Counted from the first letter of the stretch, positions 20,526 to 30,984 are shown. The stretch is DNA of 64,000 bases from an uncultured Lachnospiraceae bacterium (GCA_947577185.1 CANPUE010000004.1:93688-157687); one strand, 5' to 3'. Program-made: numbers and translations. The notes: generated from the letters alone by a model not told the origin.

Positions 20526-21890
20526 TCACGTTCTTGCCAACACCTCAAACGTCCTGCTGATATTCAGTTTGCCGTAGCCCCATCTCCGATCCGGATAGAT
20601 AATGTTGCTCTCCCGCACCGCCCCCCGGATCAGATCGCTCTTGATCGTCCGGCTCTCCGCATAGGGCGCATAACCGTCGACCACAGCCCATTCCATGAAC
20701 TGAGCTGCGCATCCGGCGGCGAGTGCTGCCGCCATGCTGGCGCCGGAGCGGCTCCCCAAAGCAGTGGAAACCTGTACGCCCGGCGCCGCCAGATCCGGCT
20801 TAATCGTGCTGTTGGCCGTAAACCCTCTCCCTGATTCGGAGAACCAGCTCCCGTTATGTCCATTATATGCGGAAACCGTGATCACATTTTTGGCGTTGGC
20901 GGGTTCCGTCAGCGTCACATCGGGGCTTGGTTCCAGAAATCTGGCTTCCCCGTCAATAAACTCTGTGATCGGAAGCCACAAATGGTATCTGCCGACATTG
21001 CGGACGCCGTCCTGTTCCGAAGGTGTCACAATTATGCTCCAAATACCGGGTGACGGATTCTCAAAGCGGAAAAAGATCAGTTCGTTGCCGGAACGTTTCT
21101 CAACCAATGACAGTCCTGTATAGATTTTGGTTCTGTCAAACAGAAAACTGTATTCATTGTCAGTCATATTACGGAAATCGATTACAGAAGTCATTTCTCC
21201 GCCCGGCGTGCGCAGTACCACACTGTAAATATCGATCCGGTTTCCCCAAAGTTCCATGCAAAACCCTTTTGTATTTTCTCCGACACGCAGTTCAATCTGT
21301 TCCGGCATCATCGCCGTATAATGATGCTCTTTATCTCCTTCATTGCCGCCGCAGACAACGACCGCCCTGCTCCTTCTTGTAGCGATCTGATCAAGATAGG
21401 ACGCCAACGGGGAGTTTCCTTCATGGTCTCCCATATTGGTGCCGATCCCCAGCACGATCACGACCGGCCTTTGAAATACAATCGCCATGCCCTCGAGATA
21501 TTTTACCGCTTCCATGATATCATTCTCCTGATAGGCCTCGGCGTCATCGTCGATCAGATAAAAATCTCTGAGATACTGTTTGGCTCCCTTTAGCTTTACA
21601 ACTGCGATATCCGAGCGCGGCGCGGCGCCTCGAAATGTCAGTCCCTGATCGATGATACTGCCTGCTGCCGCGGAGGCCATCGCAGTCCCGTGCCCGTTTT
21701 CATCCGTGGACGGTACAATCGTCAGCGGCTGGCCGCTCTGTATCGCGCGGTCAATCTCCTCCCGCTTATATTCCGTCCCGTATAAAAAACCTTCGGGCGG
21801 CTCTCCGGACTGTATCGTCTGATCCCATATCGAGAGGATTCTGCTGCTGCCGTCCTCATTCTTAAAGACATCCAGATCATATCGTATCCC
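20526..21890 (-). pseudogene. C-terminal part of an S8 (subtilisin-like, Csp-type) protease with catalytic His and Ser motifs, split by element 2
   Basis: Frame open from GIRYDLDVFKNEDGSSRILSIWDQ through NGHGTAMAS and RSGASMAAALAAG. The track starts it at 21680 but coding continues upstream to the GGGG core. Confidence 0.9.
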
Positions 21891-23121
21891 CTCTGGTGTT
21901 CAATAAATGCGGCTTCCATTGAATTGTGATCTGTTGTTCCTTATAAACGACGATCTTATCAACTGCGTTTTCGATCAGCTCCTTTGCAGATCCGCCGCCC
22001 TGTACGTTTGACTGCACCTGCAGGAGAACAGCTTCTTCCACAAACAGTGCATCGGCCCTGACCACACAGTCTTCCATTGCGCTAAAGTAACGTCGGGGAC
22101 AGGAAAAGTACGGGTTTTTTCCTCCGCGGCAGCGCAGATTGCTTTTGCAGGCGCCGCATACCAGCTTTCCGACAAGGGGATGTGTCCGGTTGTCGCGAGG
22201 CATCCGCCCCTTTCCCCGCCCCTTCTGTACCATATCAAAGATTTCCCTGTCGATAAGGGGTTCGTGATGCCCTCTGCCAACGAGCCATTGCGCACGGGGT
22301 TTTAAATGATTCTTTCCGCCGACAAAATCTTTTTCGTATTTTTTCTGTACAATGTTTCCGATGTAGACCTCATTTCTGAGAATCTGGCATATCGTACTAC
22401 TATTCCACAGAAACTTCTCTCCTTTGGGCACGCGGCTGGTCTTTCCCTTTTTTATCTTAAATTCAATGGGTGTCTGAACCTGCATCTCATTGAACATCCT
22501 TGCGGTCTCCACAGATGTGTACCCTTCCACCGCCAGAGAAAAAATCCACCTGACGATCTGTGCCTCGTCTTCCGCAATCACAAGCGCATGTCTGTCATCC
22601 GGGGATTTTTCATATCCAAACGGACTGTTTGCACTCACATACTGCCCCTTTTCTTTCCTGACAGCGAGCGAAGAACGCACCTTTACCGATATGTCTTTGC
22701 TGTACAGATCATACAGCAGGTTCTTAAAATTCACATCGATTCCGGCGCCGTTTCCCAAAAGAGCCGCACTGTCATAATGGTCATTGACAGAAATAAACCG
22801 AATCCCCAGAAACGGAAAGATCTGTTCCAGGTATGCGCCAAGCTCTATATAGTCTCTTGCAAATCTGGAAAAATCCTTCACAAGAATACAGTCGAGCTCA
22901 CGTTTTTTTGCCCTTTTCAAAAGTTCCCGCACCGCCGGGCGCTCGAAATTTGTGCCTGTATAACCGTCATCACAAAACTCCGTCAGTTCATACTCTGCGA
23001 AGTGTTCCGCGGCATATTTTCGCAGAAGGAGTCTCTGCGTGGTGATACTGCCGCTTTCATCTTTCGTTTTATCATCCTCTTTCGAGAGACGGATATAGAC
23101 CGCGATCCGACAGACTGCCAT
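21877..23121 (-). CDS. serine recombinase 3 of trio
   Basis: VCRIAVYIRLSKEDD, VKDFSRFARDYIELGAYLE, CGACKSNLRCRGG. Last codons (GDTI*) lie in S8-gene sequence. Confidence 0.93.
   Translation of the reverse strand: MAVCRIAVYIRLSKEDDKTKDESGSITTQRLLLRKYAAEHFAEYELTEFCDDGYTGTNFERPAVRELLKRAKKRELDCILVKDFSRFARDYIELGAYLEQIFPFLGIRFISVNDHYDSAALLGNGAGIDVNFKNLLYDLYSKDISVKVRSSLAVRKEKGQYVSANSPFGYEKSPDDRHALVIAEDEAQIVRWIFSLAVEGYTSVETARMFNEMQVQTPIEFKIKKGKTSRVPKGEKFLWNSSTICQILRNEVYIGNIVQKKYEKDFVGGKNHLKPRAQWLVGRGHHEPLIDREIFDMVQKGRGKGRMPRDNRTHPLVGKLVCGACKSNLRCRGGKNPYFSCPRRYFSAMEDCVVRADALFVEEAVLLQVQSNVQGGGSAKELIENAVDKIVVYKEQQITIQWKPHLLNTRGDTI
21896..21906 (+). repeat. element 2 left att arm (GTGTTCAATAA)
   Basis: Starts 5 nt inward of CCCC (21888-21891); inverted match to 31200-31210. 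Confidence 0.65.
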
Positions 23122-24880
23122 CCGAAACACCTTCCTTCCCGGAAAACAGGGGCCTCCTTCTGAAGGCAAAAATCACTCTCACCCGGTGATCCGGATGAAT
23201 TTCGATCCTGTCGATCAGTGCCCGTACCGCCTCTGCGGTCAGTGCCCCGTTTCCCTTCGTCATGTTCCTGAGAACCTGCTTTTTTTCAGCGCTCTGCGCT
23301 TGTGTCATCCTGAGGTTTTCTAAAACAGAAGCCTTCTCTTCCCGCAAAGAAACAATCTTTTTATCATTCTCTTTCTTTGCCTGTCTGAAACAGCCTTCGT
23401 CCATCTCCCCCATCCGGTATTGAAGATACTGTTCACTCCCATGCCGTATCAAACTCTCCAGCCTTTTTTCTAATGCTGTGAGTCTGCCGCCGCATTCTTT
23501 TTTCAGGATCTCCGTTTTTATCTCCATCTCTGTTTTCATTTCCATTTCTGTCTTCATTTCCATTTCTGTCTTCATTTCCATCTCTATCTCTATTTCTTTG
23601 TCACCGTATTCCGGCAGCGTCCGGGGACACATCGCGGACAAGGCGATTTCCTGCTGCAGTGCCTTTTTCACAAGTTCCGTAAGCGCGCACAGCGTTATGC
23701 GCTTCTTCTCACAGCGCCATCCGTCTATCCTCCCTGACCTGGGACAATGATAACTGTATGTCCTCACCCTGTCCTTTGAGCCCAGTTCTTTTACCGCACA
23801 GATCCGTTTCATTTTTGCTCCGCACTCACCGCAGTAGAGGACTTCCGCAAAGATATCCTCCTCCATGGGAACTTTTTTAGAAAATCCGTTTTTGTTACAG
23901 TACACACTGTTTTTTTCAAACTTTGCGGCCGCTTCAAAGAAACGTTCCTCACTGACAAGCGCCTGATGGGTATGCTCTTTTATCGACCAGTCCCCGGAAT
24001 CGATGTCGTGCCGCCCGCGCATCCTGTAGTCTTTCCCGCAGGTCCGCCCCTGGACCAGACAACCCATATACACCGGATTTGTCAGGATCCGTTTCACGGT
24101 AGCGTGCGGCCATTGTTCCAGCCTGCTCTGCTCCTGACAGTAAATCTCTCCTGTCTTATGGTACTGCGCAGGTCTGACGATCCTGTTTTCATAGAGCCAG
24201 ACAACAATCTCTTTCATGTTCCTGTCAGAAAGAAATAAGTCATATATCTTTTTTACAATGTCGGATGTGATTTCTTCCGCCATAAGGCATTTCCGATCTC
24301 CCATCCTCCCGATTCTGTATCCATACGGCGCCACACAGCCCGTATAGTTCCCCTGCTCCCACTGCGCTTTTCTGCTTGCCTTTACTTTTGTGGAAATGTC
24401 TCTCGCATACAGCTCATTTATCAGGTTTTTCAGGTGAAGACGAAACGCCTCATTGCGTCCTGACTGATTCATGCTGTCAAAATGGTCCGTGACAGCTATG
24501 AAGCGCACTCCCAGAAAAGGAAATATCTTTTCGATGTAGTTTCCTGTTTCAATATGATCCCTTCCCAGCCGGGACAGGTCTTTGACTACGATACAGTCAA
24601 TTTTGCGCATCCGCACGTCCCGCATCATCTGTTCAAACCCTTCCCGCTTAAAGTCTGTCCCGCTCTTCCCGATATCCATATAGCAGTCATATACTTCCAT
24701 GTCCCTGTGCTGTCCGATGAATGCTTTTGCAATTTCCACCTGCGCCGCAATCGATTCCCGCTTTCCTGCGTCCGCATCCACCGAGATCCTTGCATAGATG
24801 CCGACGGAAAACACCCGTTCCGGCTTCCCGCCTGCCAGTATAGTTACCGCCGCCTGTTCTCTTATCGATGACTCTGACAT
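23072..24880 (-). CDS. serine recombinase 2 of trio
   Basis: SVGIYARISVDADAGKRESIAAQ, VKDLSRLGRDHIETGNYIEK, CGECGAKM zinc ribbon. Confidence 0.93.
   Translation of the reverse strand: MSESSIREQAAVTILAGGKPERVFSVGIYARISVDADAGKRESIAAQVEIAKAFIGQHRDMEVYDCYMDIGKSGTDFKREGFEQMMRDVRMRKIDCIVVKDLSRLGRDHIETGNYIEKIFPFLGVRFIAVTDHFDSMNQSGRNEAFRLHLKNLINELYARDISTKVKASRKAQWEQGNYTGCVAPYGYRIGRMGDRKCLMAEEITSDIVKKIYDLFLSDRNMKEIVVWLYENRIVRPAQYHKTGEIYCQEQSRLEQWPHATVKRILTNPVYMGCLVQGRTCGKDYRMRGRHDIDSGDWSIKEHTHQALVSEERFFEAAAKFEKNSVYCNKNGFSKKVPMEEDIFAEVLYCGECGAKMKRICAVKELGSKDRVRTYSYHCPRSGRIDGWRCEKKRITLCALTELVKKALQQEIALSAMCPRTLPEYGDKEIEIEMEMKTEMEMKTEMEMKTEMEIKTEILKKECGGRLTALEKRLESLIRHGSEQYLQYRMGEMDEGCFRQAKKENDKKIVSLREEKASVLENLRMTQAQSAEKKQVLRNMTKGNGALTAEAVRALIDRIEIHPDHRVRVIFAFRRRPLFSGKEGVSDGSLSDRGLYPSLERG
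23508..23600. repeat. 18-bp tandem repeat encoding (MEMKTE)n inside recombinase 2
   Basis: TTTCCATTTCTGTCTTCA repeated; protein EIEMEMKTEMEMKTEMEMKTEMEIKTE. Confidence 0.9.
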
Positions 24881-26530
24881 TTAATGCACCCCCTCTTCGC
24901 AGCGCCTGCCGTTATCTGACTCACCTTCCGTCATATGCAGTCCGGCAGACAGTCCGTTATACCTTACAGTGACATGGATCCGACAGTCTTCATAAACAAA
25001 AATATGCTTCACAAATGTAATCAGCGTCGTTCTGTCAAGTGCGGTAATCTCAAACCCGCGCTTCATGCGCTCCAGATCAATGCCTGCCGCCGCGCCCGAC
25101 TGAAACAGCCTCTTTCTGGTCTCCTCCTGACGCTCCGCCGCCTGTTGCAGCTCATCGCAGCGTTTTTCAAAAATCCGGCTGTAATTTGTATAATCTTCTT
25201 CCGTAATAATCTTTTGCTCCAAGTCCGCAGAAAGGCCTGCACGCAGCTGTAAATAGTTATCCTGCTCCTGACGCAGCCGTTTGATCTGCGCACCAAAAAC
25301 CGCCGTTTCCTCAAAAGGGACGCGCATCCGCTTCAGCTCCGCCAGCACGCTGTCCTGATCCAGAAACAGTGCCGTCTGCTGTCTGAGCAGTGTCAGGAGC
25401 ACCATATTCAGATCTTCCTCCGGAATCCTGTGCCTGCTGCAGTCTCCGTCTGCATTTTTCCTGCCGCAGACAAAAACCGCCGTTTCCTTGCCATGTTTCC
25501 TGTTGACCCTTCGAGTCATTGGCTGTCTGCAGTCCCCGCAGAATAACAGGCCCGCATAAAGGTGCGCTTTTTTCTCTCCGGCTCCTGCGCGCACATCCAC
25601 CCTGAGCAGATCCTGCACGGTCTCGAAGTCCTCCCTGGAAACGACCGCCGCATGCGTTCCCGGCACTTTTATCCATTCTTCTTCCGGTTTTTTGACAATT
25701 TTATTGACCTTATAATTTATTTTTTCCGCTTTTCCCTGCACCAGCGTTCCGGTATAACACTCGTTTGTAAGGATCCTCCTGACGGCAACAGACGACCATC
25801 CGGTTCTGGCTCCCGCAGCAAACGTTGTCTGATACCGCTCGCCCCGCATCTTTTTATATTCCATCGGGGAAAGTACCCCCATCTCCTCCAGCCGCCGGGC
25901 AATCGCCAGACAGCTGTACCCTTCCAGCTTCCAGGCAAAGATCCGTTTCACGATACCGGCCGCATATGGATCCGGTATGAGCCGATTCCTGTTCTCACTG
26001 CTCTTTTGATATCCATAAACCGCAAACGAACCGATAAATTCTCCCCGTTCCCGCCTGAGTTTCTTTTGACTGCGCACCTTGGCCGAAATATCCTGTGCGT
26101 ACGAATCATTGACAAAATTCCTGACCGGCACGATGAGCGCAGTCTCGTCCGCATCCGCCGTCAGGGAATCAAAATGATCCGTGAGCGCGATGAATCGCAC
26201 ACAAAAAGCCGGGAAGGTCTTTTGAATCAACCGCCCGGCTTCTATATAGTCTCGTCCCAATCTGGATAAATCTTTTACGATCACGCAGTTCACGTTTCCC
26301 GCTTCGATATCTTTCATCATCCGTTTCAATCCGGGTCTGTCAAAATTTGTCCCGGAATAACCGTCATCTACATAAATATCGTAAATCTCCATGTTGTCCT
26401 GTTTTCTGACATACGATCGGATCATCTCTCTCTGTGAGCTGATGCTGTCGCTTTCCGCTTTGCTCCCATCCAGATCATCGCGGCTTAAACGCAGATACAT
26501 GGCCGCGTTATAAAATTCTGCTGCTTCCAT
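24881..26530 (-). CDS. serine recombinase 1 of trio
   Basis: NAAMYLRLSRDDLDGSKAESDSISSQ, VKDLSRLGRDYIEAGRLIQ, CGDCRQPM. Confidence 0.93.
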   Translation of the reverse strand: MEAAEFYNAAMYLRLSRDDLDGSKAESDSISSQREMIRSYVRKQDNMEIYDIYVDDGYSGTNFDRPGLKRMMKDIEAGNVNCVIVKDLSRLGRDYIEAGRLIQKTFPAFCVRFIALTDHFDSLTADADETALIVPVRNFVNDSYAQDISAKVRSQKKLRRERGEFIGSFAVYGYQKSSENRNRLIPDPYAAGIVKRIFAWKLEGYSCLAIARRLEEMGVLSPMEYKKMRGERYQTTFAAGARTGWSSVAVRRILTNECYTGTLVQGKAEKINYKVNKIVKKPEEEWIKVPGTHAAVVSREDFETVQDLLRVDVRAGAGEKKAHLYAGLLFCGDCRQPMTRRVNRKHGKETAVFVCGRKNADGDCSRHRIPEEDLNMVLLTLLRQQTALFLDQDSVLAELKRMRVPFEETAVFGAQIKRLRQEQDNYLQLRAGLSADLEQKIITEEDYTNYSRIFEKRCDELQQAAERQEETRKRLFQSGAAAGIDLERMKRGFEITALDRTTLITFVKHIFVYEDCRIHVTVRYNGLSAGLHMTEGESDNGRRCEEGVH

Positions 26531-26549
26531 CCGTCTTCCCCCGTCCACA

Positions 26550-26822
26550 CTATATCATGATCTGTGTCTTTCTCTCCGCAAGCAGGAGCACCCTGTCTTC
26601 GATCAGATCGGCCGCCCCTTCCGCGAAGCCTGTCTGTAAGATGTAGTTTCCGACCTTGAATGCATACGGATTTCCGGCCTGCCCGATAAAAGATCTCACG
26701 CGGCTCTCTACGCTCTTTTCGGTGTCGATCACAATGTCCTCTATCCTGACAAGTTCCTCCCGCTTCAAATCCATGATGTTCCTGTCCCGCATACGGTCCA
26801 GTTCTTCTGCTGACAGATTCAT
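26550..26822 (-). CDS. DUF6870-like recombinase-associated protein
   Basis: 90 aa, LVRIEDIVIDTEKSVESRVRSFIGQAGNPYAFKVGNYILQTGFAEGA; directly upstream of the recombinase trio. Confidence 0.65.
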   Translation of the reverse strand: MNLSAEELDRMRDRNIMDLKREELVRIEDIVIDTEKSVESRVRSFIGQAGNPYAFKVGNYILQTGFAEGAADLIEDRVLLLAERKTQIMI

Positions 26823-26879
26823 ATCCAGCCTCTTTTTATGATCTTAATCTCTACATATTTATTCCTGCCGCAATTTGTC

Positions 26880-28268
26880 CTATTCCATATGCTGCAAATG
26901 ACCCTTTGGCGGCTTTCTCCCATATCCGGTGATCACTGCCGCCAACAGCATCACCAGCATACACAGAGAATAATAATTCACAAACGGTACAGAGGCCGGC
27001 GCCACTGCAAACGATTCACCAAACTGCGCAGTCTGCTGCGCCGGGATCACACAGTGCACCGTCCAGGGTGCCAGGAAGCAGAAGACACAGCCTGTACAAT
27101 CCATCAGATTCGCCCGGCGGTACCGGTTCACCCCGGCTTTTTCCCCGATCTCACTGACCAGATCTCCGAGCGCCACAATAGCAACCGAAATTACCCCAGT
27201 CACCATACTCAGCAGACCTACAGATAAAATAATGGTCGCTTCTGTGCTCTGTTCTTTTTTTGCGAAGCGCTCCAAAAGCGCTCTCACATCCTCAAACAGA
27301 CCACTGCACTCCATCACACCCAATAGCGCAAACACCGCAATCAGCATGGCAACCGTTCCCGCAGTTCCCGAAATGGCTTCTATGACCGCTCCGGTCACCG
27401 AAAAGCCGCCGGGAAACGCGATGAGTTCATCAACCGTATAGACACCGGAAAGCAGTCCGGCGGCTGCTCCCGCCAAAATTCCCCAGGACAGGGCGGTGAT
27501 CAGGTGTTTCCGCATCATGCACAAAGTGATGATGACCGCAGGGACGATCAGCATGACCAGACTGAGCGGATCAACTTCTCCGCCCGCTGCACCGACTGCC
27601 GCGCCTCCGTCAGTCGTTTTGGAAAACAGCAGAAATAAGACAAGCGCCCCGGCTGCCGCAGGCAGACTGTAACGCGTCCTCGTCTTCACCACCATCCCCA
27701 GATCCGCATGCTGCGTCGCGGAAGATGCGATCGTCGTATCCGAGATCGGCCCCAGGTTATCGCCGAACGCAGCGCCCGACACAATGGCGCCGATCATAAA
27801 TTCCGGCGCTGCCCCCGCCATCACCCCTACCGGAAACAGGATCGGAATCACCACAAAATAGGTCCCCACCGAGGTGCCTGTCGCAAAGGCTAACAGGCAG
27901 GTAATGAGAAACGCCGCTGCCACGAAAAGTTTCCCTGTAAGACCGGCCGCCACCACATATGCCGCGATCGTCTGCACCGCGCCGCTGGCAGAGATCAGTT
28001 TGCCGGAAACCGCCGCCAGCATCACTGCCAGCACGATCACGGCAAACATTGGTTTGCTCAGGCCATATACCAATGCCTCTCCGTATGCCTTTTCATCCTT
28101 TGCAAAAACAACGCCTGTCACCAGTGCCGCAAAAAATGCAAGCACATACCCGTTGACATTGGACTGACTAAACGCCGCCCATCCGATCATTGCCGCCGCG
28201 GCAAGAAGCGGTGTCATTTTCCCGATCTTTCCCAGACGAAATTCTATCCTCTTTGCTTTCTGATCCAT
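26880..28268 (-). CDS. NhaC-type Na+/H+ antiporter family protein
   Basis: Polytopic; FATGTSVGTYFVVIPILFPVG, GAIVSGAAFGDNLGPISDTTIASSATQHADLG. Start trimmed to the ATG after AAAGGAG. Confidence 0.85.
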   Translation of the reverse strand: MDQKAKRIEFRLGKIGKMTPLLAAAAMIGWAAFSQSNVNGYVLAFFAALVTGVVFAKDEKAYGEALVYGLSKPMFAVIVLAVMLAAVSGKLISASGAVQTIAAYVVAAGLTGKLFVAAAFLITCLLAFATGTSVGTYFVVIPILFPVGVMAGAAPEFMIGAIVSGAAFGDNLGPISDTTIASSATQHADLGMVVKTRTRYSLPAAAGALVLFLLFSKTTDGGAAVGAAGGEVDPLSLVMLIVPAVIITLCMMRKHLITALSWGILAGAAAGLLSGVYTVDELIAFPGGFSVTGAVIEAISGTAGTVAMLIAVFALLGVMECSGLFEDVRALLERFAKKEQSTEATIILSVGLLSMVTGVISVAIVALGDLVSEIGEKAGVNRYRRANLMDCTGCVFCFLAPWTVHCVIPAQQTAQFGESFAVAPASVPFVNYYSLCMLVMLLAAVITGYGRKPPKGHLQHME

Positions 28269-28284
28269 TCTGATACTCCTTTGC

Positions 28285-30831
28285 TTACTTTTTTCGATCA
28301 TCGCTGACCGCTCCCGGTTCTGATTCGACCGGATCCATGAGCAGGCCCGGTATTTTCATCTCCATCAAATGCTGCATCTGCATGATTTGATTTCCTGAGA
28401 TAAATCCGTCAGGCAAAAAAGCATTCCGCAGATTGGCCCCTCTCAAATCTGCTCCGTTTAAATCTGCTCCACTCAAATCCGCTTCTCCCAGATCTGCTTC
28501 CCTTAAATTTGCTCCCGCAAAACGAACGCTTCTTAAATCTGATTTTCTCAGATCTGCTTCTCTTAAATCTGCCTTTTTTAAATTGGCTCCGCTTAAATCT
28601 ATTGCGCTCAGATCCACTCCGGCTAACTGTAATCCCTCAAAATCTGCCTTACTGGTTAAGCTGAGATTTCTTTCTTTAACACGTGATGGAACCAAAACAA
28701 AGATTTCTCTAAAGTTATGTTTTAATATGTCTTCCCTGTTAATGCATTCGACATCATGATACCAGCCGATGCACTCCCCTTCTTTCAGACAGGGTTCCAG
28801 CGCACATCTGAATATCCTCACAGTATTCGTCAAAACATTGATCATATTATGGTAGACATTTTCCCCCGAATTTCTATTATAATGGTTTATTCCCCCAAAT
28901 TGCAGCATATCCGAAAAAAAATGGGGTAAATAGTTCCGCCTGCGTTCCTCAAAAATAAAATCCAGCTTATACTGATGTTCTTCACTGTACTTTATGCGCA
29001 GATATAAAAATTCCAGTACTTTTTCAGGTAATTGCATGGATCGGAACAAATCATGGATCTGCCCTGTAATATAGGCAGTCACTTCCTGTATCTCCATTGT
29101 CTCACAGATCTGATACATCGCATTCAATTCATAAAATATCTTTTCACAAAGAAAAAAATCTCTGATATTATTATGATAGAACTCCACCGCACCTTTTCCA
29201 TTCGTTTTCCAATAATTACATAATGCGTAACAATGCTGTACAATTTCTTTTAGTTTTAATTCCTCAATCCCCAGCTGATCAACGATTTTTGATATTTCCC
29301 TGCTGGTCAGAAATAATTTTCTGTTGCCGCTGCAAAACATCTGATACGCGATTTCCGCACTCAAACGATACAATAGGCCTTTGTATTTTTTTATCCCATG
29401 ATGATAAACGCCGTTTCCGTTAGCAAACACAGAATTGTACTCTGTGTCAGATAGTTCTTTATAAAAGATCCGGCGGTACAAAAGCCATTTATTGTGCTTT
29501 GCTTCTTCGCTGATTCCCCCCGCCGCAATCATATACATGATCATTGGTGTATCACATATGCTGTCTGTTTCTTCATTCTCTTCGTCCACAATATACGCTA
29601 TTCCTGTTTTCTCACAATCTGACAGCCCCGTTTTTCGATACTTTTCTACCCACTCCCACCTTTGGAACGCATCAAAATGTCTCAATGCAATATATCCTTT
29701 TCTAATATCCAGCCTGTCCACGTCCAGGTATTGGGGTCTGGTCGTAACGATCATTTTATAATCCCTAAATGCGTCAAAAATCTGATAAATATAATACTCC
29801 GAGTTTGCATTGATGCCTTCCACCATGCAGAGTTCATCAAATCCGTCAAATACAATGAGCGGATTTTTATAATGTCTCTTAAATTCATCCACAGATCCTA
29901 ATCTCAAATACTTTAAAATATCGTTTACGATTGTATCACTGGAAAATCTCATTTCCTCAGGAATAATGTCCCTCAGTCTGATGCATAAAAGCGTTTTATC
30001 TGAAAAAAGCCTCTGCCATTCCTCTTTCTTTTCTATGTAAAGATACGACAGATAAGATACCAGACTCGTTTTTCCAACGCCTGCATCACCTTCAATGAAT
30101 AAAATCTCCCCCTGATGCCTCTCATCCCGAATAACATGCATGGCAAATCTGCTCATAAAGTCAACTGCATTTCCGCCGACTCCCCGCGTCAAATCCGAAT
30201 CTTTCGTCCAGTTCACATAATGAGGCAGTACAAACAGATCTTTCAGCCGCACGTTCTTACTGCCCTCTTCCCTGTGAAGGAACAGATTTTCTACAAAGCT
30301 GTTATAATATTGTTCATTTGTATCCCATACGCCTTCCCCGTCGGCGCTCTTTTCCCACTTCTCCTTCCTGTTTTCCTTTTTCACCGCATATAAAAAAACA
30401 GAAGCCAGAAAGCCGCTGATCCTGTCTTCCTCTGCCCTCTGTAACAATTCTTTTTTCTTTGATTCAGGAATCCCTGTATCCCCCTGAATCAGTTTCACCA
30501 TGTTTTGCATCAGATCATCCCGCAGATGCGATGAAAGAACAGGTACTACTTCTTTCTCAAAAATATTGTCTATTTGATTGATTACAGGCTCCGAGTCACA
30601 GTTGTCCCGGATACTGCTGTGAACATTCTCTCTGTTATGCAACAGATTACTTGCCATTGTTTTGTCCACGTCAATTGCGTGTCCTTTTCTGCCGCGGGCT
30701 TCATACACCGTCCCCCTGAGCATTAAAATTTCCAGCAAAAGGCGCGTAAGTTCAAGGTCCTGATCATATGGTTTCTGCATTGCCATTTTCAGGCATTTTA
30801 CATAGGATGCAAACGATACTCTTTCCTCCAT
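28285..30831 (-). CDS. NACHT-type STAND NTPase with C-terminal pentapeptide repeats
   Basis: Walker A EGDAGVGKTSLVSYL; Walker B PLIVFDGFDEL; TTRPQYL sensor; C-terminal GANLKKADLREADLRKSDL...ADLSGADLNGADLRGANL. Confidence 0.88.
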   Translation of the reverse strand: MEERVSFASYVKCLKMAMQKPYDQDLELTRLLLEILMLRGTVYEARGRKGHAIDVDKTMASNLLHNRENVHSSIRDNCDSEPVINQIDNIFEKEVVPVLSSHLRDDLMQNMVKLIQGDTGIPESKKKELLQRAEEDRISGFLASVFLYAVKKENRKEKWEKSADGEGVWDTNEQYYNSFVENLFLHREEGSKNVRLKDLFVLPHYVNWTKDSDLTRGVGGNAVDFMSRFAMHVIRDERHQGEILFIEGDAGVGKTSLVSYLSYLYIEKKEEWQRLFSDKTLLCIRLRDIIPEEMRFSSDTIVNDILKYLRLGSVDEFKRHYKNPLIVFDGFDELCMVEGINANSEYYIYQIFDAFRDYKMIVTTRPQYLDVDRLDIRKGYIALRHFDAFQRWEWVEKYRKTGLSDCEKTGIAYIVDEENEETDSICDTPMIMYMIAAGGISEEAKHNKWLLYRRIFYKELSDTEYNSVFANGNGVYHHGIKKYKGLLYRLSAEIAYQMFCSGNRKLFLTSREISKIVDQLGIEELKLKEIVQHCYALCNYWKTNGKGAVEFYHNNIRDFFLCEKIFYELNAMYQICETMEIQEVTAYITGQIHDLFRSMQLPEKVLEFLYLRIKYSEEHQYKLDFIFEERRRNYLPHFFSDMLQFGGINHYNRNSGENVYHNMINVLTNTVRIFRCALEPCLKEGECIGWYHDVECINREDILKHNFREIFVLVPSRVKERNLSLTSKADFEGLQLAGVDLSAIDLSGANLKKADLREADLRKSDLRSVRFAGANLREADLGEADLSGADLNGADLRGANLRNAFLPDGFISGNQIMQMQHLMEMKIPGLLMDPVESEPGAVSDDRKK

Positions 30832-30984
30832 TCCGATATCCCTTTGTATTTCAATTCATGTGCCAGTCATCTGCCCCATCTCCCGTATCCCGGATGGAAG
30901 CCCAACTATGCCCCAACTCCATGGTAACTACTTTCCTCCTCTCCCGTGTTATCCTGTAAGAAACAGACAGAAAGGAAAAACACA

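Noticed and set aside
22306-23163. 285-aa plus-strand ORF opposite recombinase 3
   Set aside because: Antisense shadow; the recombinase motifs on the minus strand are unambiguous.
28433-28660. regularly spaced short repeats resembling a CRISPR array
   Set aside because: 15-bp periodicity from pentapeptide-repeat codons (A(D/N)LxxADL); no spacer-repeat structure.
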